64,000 nucleotides of DNA, taken from Pasteurella skyensis. GTDB lineage: Bacteria > Pseudomonadota > Gammaproteobacteria > Enterobacterales > Pasteurellaceae. The DNA lies in NCBI RefSeq assembly GCF_013377295.1, contig NZ_CP016180.1:1178001-1242000 (forward strand), given 5' to 3'. How positions within the stretch are numbered: the first letter of the stretch is position 1; every line of letters begins with the position of its first letter. The position numbers and the translations under genes were made by a program. The notes under the pieces are model-generated. The model ran no database searches, had not been told where the DNA came from, and worked only from the letters and a program-made list of their open reading frames with translations. This document shows, one piece after another, positions 45,237 to 55,538 of the stretch.

Positions 45237-46589
45237 ATGCCTTACATCTCCATTGCAAAATTTGGGGGAACAAGTGTTGCAAACTTTGAAGCAATGTCTG
45301 CTTGTGCCAAAATTATTAATTCAGATAAAAATACACGAGTTGTGGTACTGTCAGCATCTGCTGGTGTCACTGATTCACTGGTAGAATTAGCAAATGGTCA
45401 AGCAATCCAACAACGCAACACTATTGTAAATAAAATACGTAAAATTCAATATAACATAATAGATAAATTACAATATCCAGAAGCAGTAACAGAAAAAATC
45501 GACCTATTATTAGAGCATATTGCTCACCTTGCTGAATCAGCCAGTTTAGCAACCTCCTCTGCTCTCAGTGACGAACTTATCAGTCACGGAGAAATGATGT
45601 CCACTATTATATTTACTCAATTATTAATTGAACAAAATGTCCCTGCCGTTTGGATTGATGCAAGAGATGTTGTTGCTACTAATGATAATTATGGAAAAGC
45701 GACACCTAATGATACAAAAATACAACAACAAGCAGAAATACATTTAGTACCTTTAATTAAGAATGAAAAAATTATTGTGACACAAGGTTTTATTGGTCGT
45801 GATCAGAATGGAAAAACCACAACTTTAGGTCGTGGAGGTAGCGATTACTCTGCTGCATTATTGGCTGAAGTATTAAATGCCAACGATGTTTTAATTTGGA
45901 CTGACGTTCCTGGTATTTATACAACAGATCCTCGTGTTGTATCCAGCGCTCAACGCATTGAAACCATCAGCTTTAATGAAGCATCAGAAATGGCGACTTT
46001 TGGCGCTAAAGTACTTCATCCTGCAACACTATTACCAGCAGTACGCAGTAATATTCCTGTATTTGTAGGCTCAAGTAAAGCACCAGAGCAAGGCGGTACT
46101 TGGGTAACATCAAACCCTCAACCTCGCCCTATATTTCGAGCCATTGCATTACGTAGAAATCAAACATTGGTTACACTATCCAGTCTCGGAATGTTACACG
46201 CTAAAGGGTTCTTAGCTAAAATTTTCAATATTTTAGCAAAATATGGTATTTCTGTTGATGTAATTACGACTTCAGAAATTAGTTTAGCATTAACCTTAGA
46301 TAAAACAGGTGTATCTCAGTCAACAGAAGAGCTTATTTCTCCACAGCTTATTGACGAACTTAATCAACATTGTACGGTTAAAATTGAAAATGATCTTACT
46401 CTAGTTGCCATAATTGGGAATCACCTTCACACAGAAAAAGGAACAGCAAAAAAACTATTTAGTACTTTAGGACAATATAATGTTCGTTTGATTAGCTATG
46501 GCGCAAGTGCTAACAATATTTGTACACTTGTGCATAACAAAGATGTAGATGAAGTTGTTAACGGACTACATTCTTCATTATTTGATTAA
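45237..46589 (+). CDS. lysC: Aspartate kinase III (lysine-sensitive)
   Basis: 450-residue monofunctional aspartokinase, first step of the aspartate family pathway (Lys, Thr, Met, DAP). KFGGTS is at 8-13, and TTLGRGGSDYSAALLAE and FGAKVLHPATLLPA are present. A C-terminal ACT pair follows. Size and lack of a homoserine dehydrogenase domain identify LysC. It is monocistronic on the plus strand and converges with rseC. Confidence 0.96.
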   Translation: MPYISIAKFGGTSVANFEAMSACAKIINSDKNTRVVVLSASAGVTDSLVELANGQAIQQRNTIVNKIRKIQYNIIDKLQYPEAVTEKIDLLLEHIAHLAESASLATSSALSDELISHGEMMSTIIFTQLLIEQNVPAVWIDARDVVATNDNYGKATPNDTKIQQQAEIHLVPLIKNEKIIVTQGFIGRDQNGKTTTLGRGGSDYSAALLAEVLNANDVLIWTDVPGIYTTDPRVVSSAQRIETISFNEASEMATFGAKVLHPATLLPAVRSNIPVFVGSSKAPEQGGTWVTSNPQPRPIFRAIALRRNQTLVTLSSLGMLHAKGFLAKIFNILAKYGISVDVITTSEISLALTLDKTGVSQSTEELISPQLIDELNQHCTVKIENDLTLVAIIGNHLHTEKGTAKKLFSTLGQYNVRLISYGASANNICTLVHNKDVDEVVNGLHSSLFD

Positions 46590-46593
46590 ATAT

Positions 46594-47022
46594 TTATTTA
46601 ACCTTTCCCAAAAATATAGCTTGGGGTATAAAATATTGTTTATGATTAAGCTTCCATTTTATTACCCCAAAATTTATTAAAGTAATAAGAAAACTTAATA
46701 TAGCAATGAGCAACTCATTGGTAAAAATTTGTGAAAATAAAATAATAGATAAAATAAGTAATATAAGGGGAATACAATATAACCACATTACTGCTATTAA
46801 CAGTGTTTGTTCCTTGAGTCCAATTTCAATAATATCCCCTTCTTGTAGTACTTCTGTGACTTTGAGCTCTAATAACAATTGTTTATCGCCAACTAATCCA
46901 GATAAAGATTTTGTGCCACAACTATTTTGAGCATTACAACCGCCACAACTACTCTTAGCATTACACTGAATAGTTGCAACTCCGTTACAATAATTTAATA
47001 CTGTTCCTTGCTCAATTAACAT
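46594..47022 (-). CDS. rseC: RseC/SoxR-reducing-system family protein
   Basis: 142-residue membrane protein with an N-terminal Cys-rich cytoplasmic part (Cys12, Cys20, Cys26, Cys29, Cys35; SSCGGCNAQNSCG) and two helices (about 74-96 and 104-123). RseC is linked to sigma-E regulation and to reduction of SoxR together with Rsx. Here it stands apart from rpoE-rseAB. Confidence 0.93.
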   Translation of the reverse strand: MLIEQGTVLNYCNGVATIQCNAKSSCGGCNAQNSCGTKSLSGLVGDKQLLLELKVTEVLQEGDIIEIGLKEQTLLIAVMWLYCIPLILLILSIILFSQIFTNELLIAILSFLITLINFGVIKWKLNHKQYFIPQAIFLGKVK

Positions 47023-47048
47023 TTTAAAAATTTCCTAGATAATAAGAA

Positions 47049-47077
47049 TAAAAAAAGCCCCTATAACTTAAGGGGCA
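47049..47077 (-). terminator. Rho-independent terminator after nlpC
   Basis: GCCCCT (47057-47062) and AGGGGC (47071-47076) with an 8-nt loop; on the minus strand seven T follow. A second imperfect hairpin (CACAA..TTGTG, 47113-47136) lies between it and the nlpC stop. Confidence 0.88.
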
Positions 47078-47207
47078 CTCGGAAAGCAAATTTATGAAAA
47101 AGGTTGTTGGACACAACACTAATTTTAGTTGTGCCTATAAGTTAAAATAATTTATGAAAATTTTCAATATTAAATGTTTAACTTTGTGATCTACTTCATA
47201 TTTTTAA

Positions 47208-47723
47208 TTATAAGCGTCGAGCTTGCCAATAGACTTTTTTCCAATAAACGGAATTTAAATTGGAATAAATTACCCCTTTTTTAGATGAAGAGTGTAAAAA
47301 TTTTCCATCTTTTACATAAATCCCAACGTGCTTACCATGAGGGCCTAATCCTGTTTTAAAGAAAACCAAATCACCTGGTTGTAAATCTTTTTTAGGAATA
47401 TATTTCCCTTTTTTAGCTTGCAATACCGTCGTTCTTGGTAAAGAAATGCCAAAAGCATCTCTAAAAGTCACCAAAGTAAAACCTGAACAATCAACCCCAC
47501 TACGACTCATTCCCCCTAAACGATAACGAGTTCCTTTCCATTGACGATGTTGCTCAATTAGCCTAACTATTCTGAAAATAGGATCATTATTATTTGAACT
47601 TCTGTAATAGTGCACTGTTGGCTGTGTATGATATGAACTCGAACACGCAGTCAAAAACATACTTAAGACCACTACAAGAAGTAAAATCACTTTATTTTTA
47701 AAACACAAATATAATTGTATCAT
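47208..47723 (-). CDS. nlpC: NlpC/P60 family lipoprotein
   Basis: 171-residue lipoprotein: signal peptide with lipobox LTAC (Cys27), then an NlpC/P60 cysteine peptidase domain with Cys79 (GVDCSGF), His132 (HVGIYV) and His144 (FLHSS). The match through RYRLGGMSRSGVDCSGF and VYWKKVYWQARRL is closest to E. coli NlpC, rather than MepS. Likely a cell-wall peptide hydrolase. It lies 29 nt after ihfA. Confidence 0.9.
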   Translation of the reverse strand: MIQLYLCFKNKVILLLVVVLSMFLTACSSSYHTQPTVHYYRSSNNNDPIFRIVRLIEQHRQWKGTRYRLGGMSRSGVDCSGFTLVTFRDAFGISLPRTTVLQAKKGKYIPKKDLQPGDLVFFKTGLGPHGKHVGIYVKDGKFLHSSSKKGVIYSNLNSVYWKKVYWQARRL

Positions 47724-47752
47724 CTAAATCCTATTTTAATGCACAACATCTG

Positions 47753-48043
47753 TTATGATGTTGCATTCTCAATGCGAGCCTTGAGCTTTTGACTTGGCTT
47801 AAATACAACAACTCGGCGAGCAGACACAGGAATTTCTTCTCCAGTTTTAGGATTTCTACCTGGTCTTGCTTTTTTCTCACGAAGCTGAAAATTACCAAAA
47901 CTAGATAATTTTACTTCCTCTCCTTTTTCAAGGGAAAGTCGAATTTCTTCAAAAAACTGCTCCACAAACTCTTTTGCTGAACTTTTACTTATATCAAGTT
48001 GCTCAACAAGATGTTCTATCATTTCAATTTTAGTTAATGTCAT
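47753..48043 (-). CDS. ihfA: Integration host factor subunit alpha
   Basis: 96-residue HU/IHF-family protein: [40 protein letters not shown]. It follows pheST, the conserved pheS-pheT-ihfA order. Forms the IHF heterodimer with IhfB. Confidence 0.97.
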   Translation of the reverse strand: MTLTKIEMIEHLVEQLDISKSSAKEFVEQFFEEIRLSLEKGEEVKLSSFGNFQLREKKARPGRNPKTGEEIPVSARRVVVFKPSQKLKARIENATS

Positions 48044-48061
48044 AATTTAAGCTCCTCACAC

Positions 48062-50449
48062 TTAATCTCTTAAATAAGCACCAAAATGTTGTTCAAGTTC
48101 ACTTAATACCATTTGAATAACAGCATTAATTTCTTCTTCCTCAAGCGTTTTTGAAGCATCTTGAATCATTAAACTGATTGCCAAACTTTTTTTATCTTCA
48201 TCAATATTTTCACCTTGATAAACATCAAAAAGATTGACTGCCATCAGTTTTTCTCCACCTACTTTTTGGCAAGTTAATAAAATATCTTTTGCCGGAATCT
48301 TATGATCCACAACAATTGCAATATCTCTTTTATTCGCAGGGAATTTAGAGATCTCTTTTGCCTCTGTCACAGTTCTTTCATCAATCGCAGACCATAAAAT
48401 CTCAAACACAATCGCAGTACCTGAAATATCTAATTTTTGTGCCACTTTTGGATGAACTGTGCCAATAAAACCCACTTCTTTATCATCAATTAAAATCGCC
48501 GCAGATTGTCCTGGGTGCAACGCATCATAGGTCTTAGCTGCAAAACGTACTGATTTCCCTTTATTTGTTAAAGAGAGCACTCGCTCTAAATCACCTTTTA
48601 AATCGAAGAAATCAACGTTGTCAGATTTACCTGTCCAATGTTCATTATGTTTCGCTCCCACAATAACCGCTGCTAACATCTGCTCTTGACGAATACCCAT
48701 TTCTGCATTTTCATCAGGAACAAAACGTAACCCTGTTTCAAACAGACGTACTCGACTTTGCTGACGTTTTTGGTTATAAACTACCGCTTCTAATAAACCA
48801 CTTAACAGCGATAGACGCATTGCTGACATATCCACTGAAATTGGATTAGGCAACACGATAGCATCTTGATTTGGGTGCAATAACGCCTGTGTTTTTGGAT
48901 TTACAAAGCTATAAGTGATCGCTTCTTGGTAATCGCTATCCACTAATGCCATTTTGACTCGCATTAAATCTAAGTTTGCTTCACGGTGTTCATTCATATT
49001 TAAGTGAGCTAACGGTGCATTATTTGGAATGCTATTGTAACCGTAAATACGAGCCACTTCTTCAATTAAATCTTCTTCAATTTCGATATCAAAACGCCAG
49101 CTACAAGCGGTCACTTTCCATTCATTATTTGCAAAAATTGGTGATAAACCTAAACGCGTTAAAATATCAGTGACGGTTTCATCAGCAATATGATGTCCCA
49201 ATAAAGCATCTAATTTTTCACGACGTAACGTTACTTGATTTGCTTTTGGTAAATGCTCATCACTTTTCGCTTCCACGATTTCGCCCGCTTCGCCACCGCA
49301 AATTTCTAATAACAATGCGGTTGCACGTTCCATTGCATTGCGTGTGTTTTCAAAATCAACACCACGCTCAAAACGGTGCGATGAATCGGTGTGTAAACCA
49401 TATTGTCTTGCACGTCCCGCAATTGCTAATGGTGCAAAGAATGCTGCTTCTAAAATAATATCTGTTGTTGTATCACTTACACCACTTTCTTTACCACCAA
49501 AGATCCCTGCCATTGCAAGGGGTTGATTTTGATCGCAAATGAGCAACGTATTTTCTTTTAACGCAACTTCATTACCATCCAATAGCACTAATTTTTCGTT
49601 TTCTTTTGCTAAACGTACGTGAATTGGCGCAGTCACTTTTGCTGCATCAAAGGCGTGCATTGGCTGACCTAATTCTAGTAATACAAAGTTTGTTACATCA
49701 ACCACAGGATCAATAGAACGCATACCACAACGGCGTAATTTTTCTTGTAACCAAAGTGGCGATTGTGCTTTCACATTCACATTTTTAACCATACGAGATA
49801 AATAGCGTGGGCAAGCTTCTGGATTCTGAATTTCTACCGCAACTTTATCTGAAATAGTCGCTGAAACAGGTTCAAATGTTGGTGCAATCATTTCTAATTG
49901 ATTTGCTACCGCCACTTCACGTGCAATCCCTGAAATACTTAAACAATCCGCACGATTTGGCGTTAAGCTAATTTCAACAATGCTATCTTCTAAATCTAAA
50001 TATTCACGGAAATCTTTACCGATTGGTGCGTCTGCTGGCAATTCAATAATACCGTCTTGCTCAACTTTAATGCCTAATTCAGTGAATGAACAAAGCATTC
50101 CCTCAGACGGTTCACCACGTAATTTGGTTTTCTTAATTTTAAAATTACCCGGTAAAACTGCACTATCAACGGCACAAGCCACTTTTAAACCTAAACGGCA
50201 GTTTGGTGCACCACAAACGATGTCTAATAAACGCTCGCCACCCACATTTACTTTGGTGACACGTAATTTATCTGCATTTGGGTGCTGACCACATTCAACC
50301 ACTTCACCCACAACAACGCCTGAAAACGTCTCTGCAACAGCCTCAACACCGTCCACTTCTAAACCAAGCATTGTAATTTGATCGCATAACTGTTCCGTTG
50401 TAATCTCTGGATTTACCCACTCACGCAACCAAGATTCATTAAATTTCAT
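48062..50449 (-). CDS. pheT: Phenylalanyl-tRNA synthetase beta subunit
   Basis: 795 residues (E. coli 795): N-terminal tRNA-binding domain (about 40-150), B3/B4 editing domain, B5, inactive catalytic-like core and C-terminal FDX-ACB anticodon domain. Start [20 protein letters not shown]. It works as (alpha-beta)2 with PheS, which lies 20 nt upstream. An uptake core is embedded at 49103-49111. Confidence 0.98.
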   Translation of the reverse strand: MKFNESWLREWVNPEITTEQLCDQITMLGLEVDGVEAVAETFSGVVVGEVVECGQHPNADKLRVTKVNVGGERLLDIVCGAPNCRLGLKVACAVDSAVLPGNFKIKKTKLRGEPSEGMLCSFTELGIKVEQDGIIELPADAPIGKDFREYLDLEDSIVEISLTPNRADCLSISGIAREVAVANQLEMIAPTFEPVSATISDKVAVEIQNPEACPRYLSRMVKNVNVKAQSPLWLQEKLRRCGMRSIDPVVDVTNFVLLELGQPMHAFDAAKVTAPIHVRLAKENEKLVLLDGNEVALKENTLLICDQNQPLAMAGIFGGKESGVSDTTTDIILEAAFFAPLAIAGRARQYGLHTDSSHRFERGVDFENTRNAMERATALLLEICGGEAGEIVEAKSDEHLPKANQVTLRREKLDALLGHHIADETVTDILTRLGLSPIFANNEWKVTACSWRFDIEIEEDLIEEVARIYGYNSIPNNAPLAHLNMNEHREANLDLMRVKMALVDSDYQEAITYSFVNPKTQALLHPNQDAIVLPNPISVDMSAMRLSLLSGLLEAVVYNQKRQQSRVRLFETGLRFVPDENAEMGIRQEQMLAAVIVGAKHNEHWTGKSDNVDFFDLKGDLERVLSLTNKGKSVRFAAKTYDALHPGQSAAILIDDKEVGFIGTVHPKVAQKLDISGTAIVFEILWSAIDERTVTEAKEISKFPANKRDIAIVVDHKIPAKDILLTCQKVGGEKLMAVNLFDVYQGENIDEDKKSLAISLMIQDASKTLEEEEINAVIQMVLSELEQHFGAYLRD

Positions 50450-50469
50450 TATTCTTTCCTTATCCTATC

Positions 50470-51468
<999 letters not shown>

Positions 51469-51685
51469 CTATAATTTGCTTTTAAAATATGAAAATCACC
51501 ATAAAAATGATATAAACGGTTGAAATGATAATACTTTTAATAGATAAAGTAAACTTCAAGAAGGAATGAAAAAGGAAATTTGGTGAGGATCATCACAATT
51601 TTTTTAAAATTTACGTTGTTTAGAGTATATTTTAAGCACTTAGTAGAGAATTTATCTTAAAAATTAAAAAAGTGTTTACAAAAAA

Positions 51686-51713
51686 TTGCATCGTGTCATT
51701 TTTATGGTAAAAT
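51686..51713 (+). promoter_or_regulatory. Promoter of tRNA-Val
   Basis: TTGCAT (51686-51691) and TAAAAT (51708-51713) with a 16-nt spacer, 31 nt ahead of the tRNA. Confidence 0.6.
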
Positions 51714-51744
51714 CCTCTGCGTTTTAACATATTCACTATTAAAT

Positions 51745-51821
51745 GCGACCATAGCTCAGTTGGTTAGAGCACTACCTTGACATGGTAGGGGTCGGTGGTT
51801 CGAGTCCACTTGGTCGCACCA
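51745..51821 (+). tRNA. tRNA-Val (anticodon GAC)
   Basis: 77 nt with encoded CCA. Acceptor arm GCGACCA/TGGTCGC, anticodon stem CTACC/GGTAG with loop TTGACAT (anticodon GAC, reading GUC/GUU), T-loop GGTTCGAGTCC. Confidence 0.97.
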
Positions 51822-51891
51822 TTTCTGAAAAGAAACTCTCTATTTTATGCCCTATTTTTTAATACAGTATTTTGCAAAAAATTACTTAGAT

Positions 51892-52710
51892 CTAACCGCT
51901 ACCTAAAAAGGGCTGGGTAAATATTGTTTTATCTTCCCATCGAAGCATCGTTAAATGATTTCCCCAAACACACCCAGTATCCAGAGAGTAAATATTTGAA
52001 GGTGTTTGATATCCTAATAATGCTGCCCAATGTCCAAAAATAATTGAATATTGCTTATAGAGAGGATTTTCAAATTCAAACCAAGGTTTGAGTTCTGGTG
52101 GTGCTTCTTGAGGGGGTAATTTACATTCAAAATCCAATTGTTTTTGTGCATTACACAACCGCATTCGTGTAAGAGAGTTTATAGTATAGCGATAACGCTC
52201 AATACCAACCAAATTATCATTCCAATTAAGCGGTGAATTACCATACATATTTTGCAATAAATGTTGATAATCATCACCCTGTAAGATTCTTTCAACTTCG
52301 TTGGCACATTGCTGAGCAGTTTCTAAATTCCACTCAGGACTAACGCCGGCGTGACTGAGTAAAAAATCATATTTAGGATGTTTTACAAACAACGGTTGAT
52401 AGCGAAGCCATTCAAGCAGTTCATCTTTGTCTTCAGCCATCAACAAAGTACCAAGTTTATCTCTTGGATTCACCTTTTTAATACCTAAATTCGTTGCTAA
52501 CAAATGTAAATCGTGATTACCTAATACTGTTGTCGCTCTTTCACCCAATGACTTCACAAAGCGCAAACAAGCTAAAGATTGATTTCCTCTCGCAACAAGA
52601 TCTCCAGTAAACCATAACTCATCTGTTTCACTATTAAAATTAGCCCGTTGCAACAATTGTTTTAACTCATCAAAACAACCATGTAAATCTCCAACAATAT
52701 AGGTTGCCAT
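51892..52710 (-). CDS. apaH: Diadenosine tetraphosphatase ApaH
   Basis: 272-residue metallophosphatase that hydrolyses Ap4A symmetrically to ADP. Metal motifs GDLHGC (near 7), GDLVARG (near 36) and GNHDLH (near 64) are intact. Here not next to ksgA; it follows the SH3-domain gene after 3 nt. Confidence 0.96.
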   Translation of the reverse strand: MATYIVGDLHGCFDELKQLLQRANFNSETDELWFTGDLVARGNQSLACLRFVKSLGERATTVLGNHDLHLLATNLGIKKVNPRDKLGTLLMAEDKDELLEWLRYQPLFVKHPKYDFLLSHAGVSPEWNLETAQQCANEVERILQGDDYQHLLQNMYGNSPLNWNDNLVGIERYRYTINSLTRMRLCNAQKQLDFECKLPPQEAPPELKPWFEFENPLYKQYSIIFGHWAALLGYQTPSNIYSLDTGCVWGNHLTMLRWEDKTIFTQPFLGSG

Positions 52711-52713
52711 AAA

Positions 52714-53331
52714 CTAGCTCCAACCACTATTCTGTTTTTTTCTCGGTAAAATGAATGGAAGAAGTAATCCTAGCAGTAAACCTATTCCTAATACGAGGCC
52801 ACCATACATAAACCATTGAATCATAATTTCTCGTTGTTCAACATCCTGCATTATCTCAAGCTCTTTATTTTTATTTTTAAGAACATTGACCTCTTGCTTA
52901 AGTTGTGAATTTATATCTAGTAATGCACTACTTTGCTGTTCTACCTGAGTGGATCGACGACGAATTTCCTCTGTCCTACGTTGCCAATCTCCATTAATTT
53001 TACTTAATTTCAGTTTTAATTCCTCAACTTGCTTCTCTAAGAAAGGCAGTTGTTCTCTCGCACTTGGTTTATCTGTCAATCTATCACTTAATATCCATAC
53101 CTTATGATTTCTAGAGTCTTGAATGAGAGAGTATTTATTCTTCTTTTCTAAAACAATAACTTTCTCACCAGCTTTCACTGTACCTGCAATTCTATAGTTA
53201 TCGCCAGCGCCCTTTCTCACATATTCACTTAAATTATCAGTAACATAATAGTGTTTTTCTGCATATCCAGATAATGGTATTCCTATACCTAATAATGATA
53301 TTGAAATTAACTGTATAATTTTACTTTTCAT
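52714..53331 (-). CDS. TIGR04211-type SH3 domain protein (YgiM-like)
   Basis: Start ATG 53331 gives MKSKIIQLISISLLGIGIPL with a signal peptide ending SGYA, and 205 residues; an upstream ATG at 53415 overlaps the pit end and is not favoured. A bacterial SH3 domain (about 25-90, YVTDNLSEYVRKGAGDNYRI) is followed by a coiled coil (about 95-165) and a C-terminal membrane helix (about 172-195) with a basic tail. Probably envelope-associated and facing the periplasm; its exact role is unknown. Confidence 0.88.
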   Translation of the reverse strand: MKSKIIQLISISLLGIGIPLSGYAEKHYYVTDNLSEYVRKGAGDNYRIAGTVKAGEKVIVLEKKNKYSLIQDSRNHKVWILSDRLTDKPSAREQLPFLEKQVEELKLKLSKINGDWQRRTEEIRRRSTQVEQQSSALLDINSQLKQEVNVLKNKNKELEIMQDVEQREIMIQWFMYGGLVLGIGLLLGLLLPFILPRKKQNSGWS

Positions 53332-53350
53332 AATTTTCCCTAATTCATAG

Positions 53351-53380
53351 AAAAAGAAAGCACCAAGGCACTTTCTTTTT
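53351..53380 (-). terminator. Terminator-like hairpin after pit
   Basis: AAAAAGAAAG and CTTTCTTTTT are perfect 10-nt complements around a 10-nt loop, with A- and T-runs on either side, so it can act in both directions. Confidence 0.7.
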
Positions 53381-53398
53381 ATTATTGTTACGTAGATT

Positions 53399-54658
53399 TT
53401 AGTAAAAAATAGCACTTAAAATGTTGTAAATGATTATTGAAATAAATGCACCTGCTGGCAAAGTAACAACCCAAGAAGCAACAATATTTCTAATAACATT
53501 TAAATTTAGTGCTGCAATTCCTCTTGCAAAGCCTACACCTAAAATTGCACCTACTAATGTTTGAGTTGTTGAAATTGGTAAACCTGTTCCTGATGAAATC
53601 ACCACCGTAGTTGCACAAGCGAATTGAGCAGCAAAACCACGACTTGGTGTTAATTCAGTGATCCCCGTTCCAATGGTTCCCATTACTTTATAGCCTAATG
53701 CAACCAAACCGACAACAATTCCCGCACCACCAAGAGGTAAAATCCAAGGAGCAAGGGCTGTTTTACCTGCAACTTGCCCACCAGTTTCAACAATGGATGC
53801 TACAGCAGACAAAGGTCCAATTGCATTGGCAACATCATTTGAACCATGAGCAAATGCCATCGCACAAGCGGTAATAACCATCAAGATACCAAATACTTTT
53901 TCCACACTTTCAAAGCTATCATCTTCAATTTTATCAAATGCTGAACTTTTAAAATAAAAATAACAAGCGATGGTTGAAATAACGGCAATAATAAATGAAA
54001 TAATTAAAACCTCTGACCACTCTAAATGTAGTCCAATATGTTTTAAACCTTTTTTCATTGTTACTACACATAATACAAAAGCGGTTAACCCCATATAATA
54101 AGGACCATATTTTTTTGCATTCTGAACAGGTTTTGACGTATCAAAAATTAAACGCTGTGTGCTAATAAAAATAAGATAAGCAACAACACCTGCAACAAAA
54201 GGTGTAACAAACCAGCTACCGACAATCCCTAAAATTTTACTCCACTCAACTGCATCTGTTCCAGCTGTCACACAACCAAAACCAATAATTGCACCAATAA
54301 TTGAATGTGTAGTAGAAACAGGCCAGCCCATACGAGAGGCAATTAAAAGCCAAGTACCAGCAGCAAACAGTGATGCCATCATTCCGAGTACGAGTACATC
54401 TGGCATATCAGCATATAAACTCACATCAATAATGCCACCTTTGATGGTTTGTGTTACTTCACCGCCTGCAAGATAAGCTCCTGCAAATTCAAAAATTACA
54501 GCAATAATAATTGTTTGTTTAATCGTTAAAACACCAGAACCAACCGACGTTCCCATTGCATTGGAAACATCATTAGCTCCAATTCCAAATGCCATAAAAA
54601 AGCCGAACATTGCAGTAATAATAATTAGTATATGACCATATTGTTGAATTAACTCCAT
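53399..54658 (-). CDS. Low-affinity inorganic phosphate transporter (Pit family)
   Basis: 419-residue PiT permease with about ten helices and the duplicated signature GANDVSNAMGTSVGSG (near 27) and HGSNDVANAIGPLSA (near 270). It is smaller than E. coli PitA (499) and resembles the Pit of Haemophilus. It lies 14 nt after a PhoU-like gene, a pairing seen in many bacteria. A consensus uptake core is embedded at 53874-53882. Confidence 0.93.
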   Translation of the reverse strand: MELIQQYGHILIIITAMFGFFMAFGIGANDVSNAMGTSVGSGVLTIKQTIIIAVIFEFAGAYLAGGEVTQTIKGGIIDVSLYADMPDVLVLGMMASLFAAGTWLLIASRMGWPVSTTHSIIGAIIGFGCVTAGTDAVEWSKILGIVGSWFVTPFVAGVVAYLIFISTQRLIFDTSKPVQNAKKYGPYYMGLTAFVLCVVTMKKGLKHIGLHLEWSEVLIISFIIAVISTIACYFYFKSSAFDKIEDDSFESVEKVFGILMVITACAMAFAHGSNDVANAIGPLSAVASIVETGGQVAGKTALAPWILPLGGAGIVVGLVALGYKVMGTIGTGITELTPSRGFAAQFACATTVVISSGTGLPISTTQTLVGAILGVGFARGIAALNLNVIRNIVASWVVTLPAGAFISIIIYNILSAIFY

Positions 54659-54672
54659 TACTTCCTCCAGTG

Positions 54673-55353
54673 CTATGACTTAGCCAACATTAGTTCAATT
54701 CGAGAACCTACTCGCTGTGCCTGATCTGCTAGCACCCCTATCCATTCAATAATTTTATATAAAAACATAATATCAACAGGATTAAAATCACTTTCAATTT
54801 CTAAAAGAGCTTTACGCAAAACTCGTTGCAACTGATCCGTATCATCTTCAATTAAATCTAATTCTAAGATCATCTTGTTAACAAAGTTTAATTCTCTACC
54901 TCGAAAACCCGTTTCAAGCAATTCATCCATTTCATCGATTACCTTATGAGCTTGATGAACAGCATCAATACTACGCTTAACAAAGTAATTAAAATCATCT
55001 TGAATAGGTTTAGGAATTAATAGTTGGCGACCAATTACACGTCCTGCAATATCCTTTGTATAATTAGCCAACTTATCTTGTTGTGTAACAAGTTCTAATA
55101 AATCTGAACGTTCCACTGGCATAAATAGTCCACGAGGAAGTTTTAAACGAATTTCTTTTTTTAGATCATCTGCTTGATGTTCAAGCAATCCAATCTGGGC
55201 TCGATAATCTTCCGCATTATCCCAATCTTCTTTAAATGTTTGTTCAAAAAAAGGGACTAATAACTCACAGCACTCTGTTACTTTTTTTGAATGCTTTTGA
55301 AGCGGTTTAAGGGGGGATTCAGCGAATAATCCAAGAATATTATTCATAGCCAT
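54673..55353 (-). CDS. PhoU-like DUF47/TIGR00153 protein, Pit partner
   Basis: 226 residues, nearly all helical, with PhoU-like three-helix repeats (LLEHQADDLKKEIRLKLPRG, DLIEDDTDQLQRVLRKALL). It starts MAMNNILGLFAESPLKPLQK. It precedes pit and is probably a regulator or accessory of that transporter; this is inferred from the family and the pairing. Confidence 0.9.
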   Translation of the reverse strand: MAMNNILGLFAESPLKPLQKHSKKVTECCELLVPFFEQTFKEDWDNAEDYRAQIGLLEHQADDLKKEIRLKLPRGLFMPVERSDLLELVTQQDKLANYTKDIAGRVIGRQLLIPKPIQDDFNYFVKRSIDAVHQAHKVIDEMDELLETGFRGRELNFVNKMILELDLIEDDTDQLQRVLRKALLEIESDFNPVDIMFLYKIIEWIGVLADQAQRVGSRIELMLAKS

Positions 55354-55485
55354 AAGAAGATCTCCATAAAGTTTAAATCGATGTTTACCTTGAAAAACTC
55401 AAGATATTCTACTATTTTACTTGATGTAGTTATAAAGATCATCTATTAAAGCAATAAAGTTAAAAAAACGATCTTCTTATGCTAA

Positions 55486-55517
55486 TAAAAAAGTAATGAG
55501 TAATTGTGAACAATTAC
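55486..55517 (-). terminator. Possible terminator after ppc
   Basis: GTAATTG (55500-55506) and CAATTAC (55511-55517) with a 4-nt loop; on the minus strand TTTTTT follows 8 nt later. AT-rich stem, so weak. Confidence 0.4.
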
Positions 55518-55538
55518 CCAAAACCCATATTAAAAATG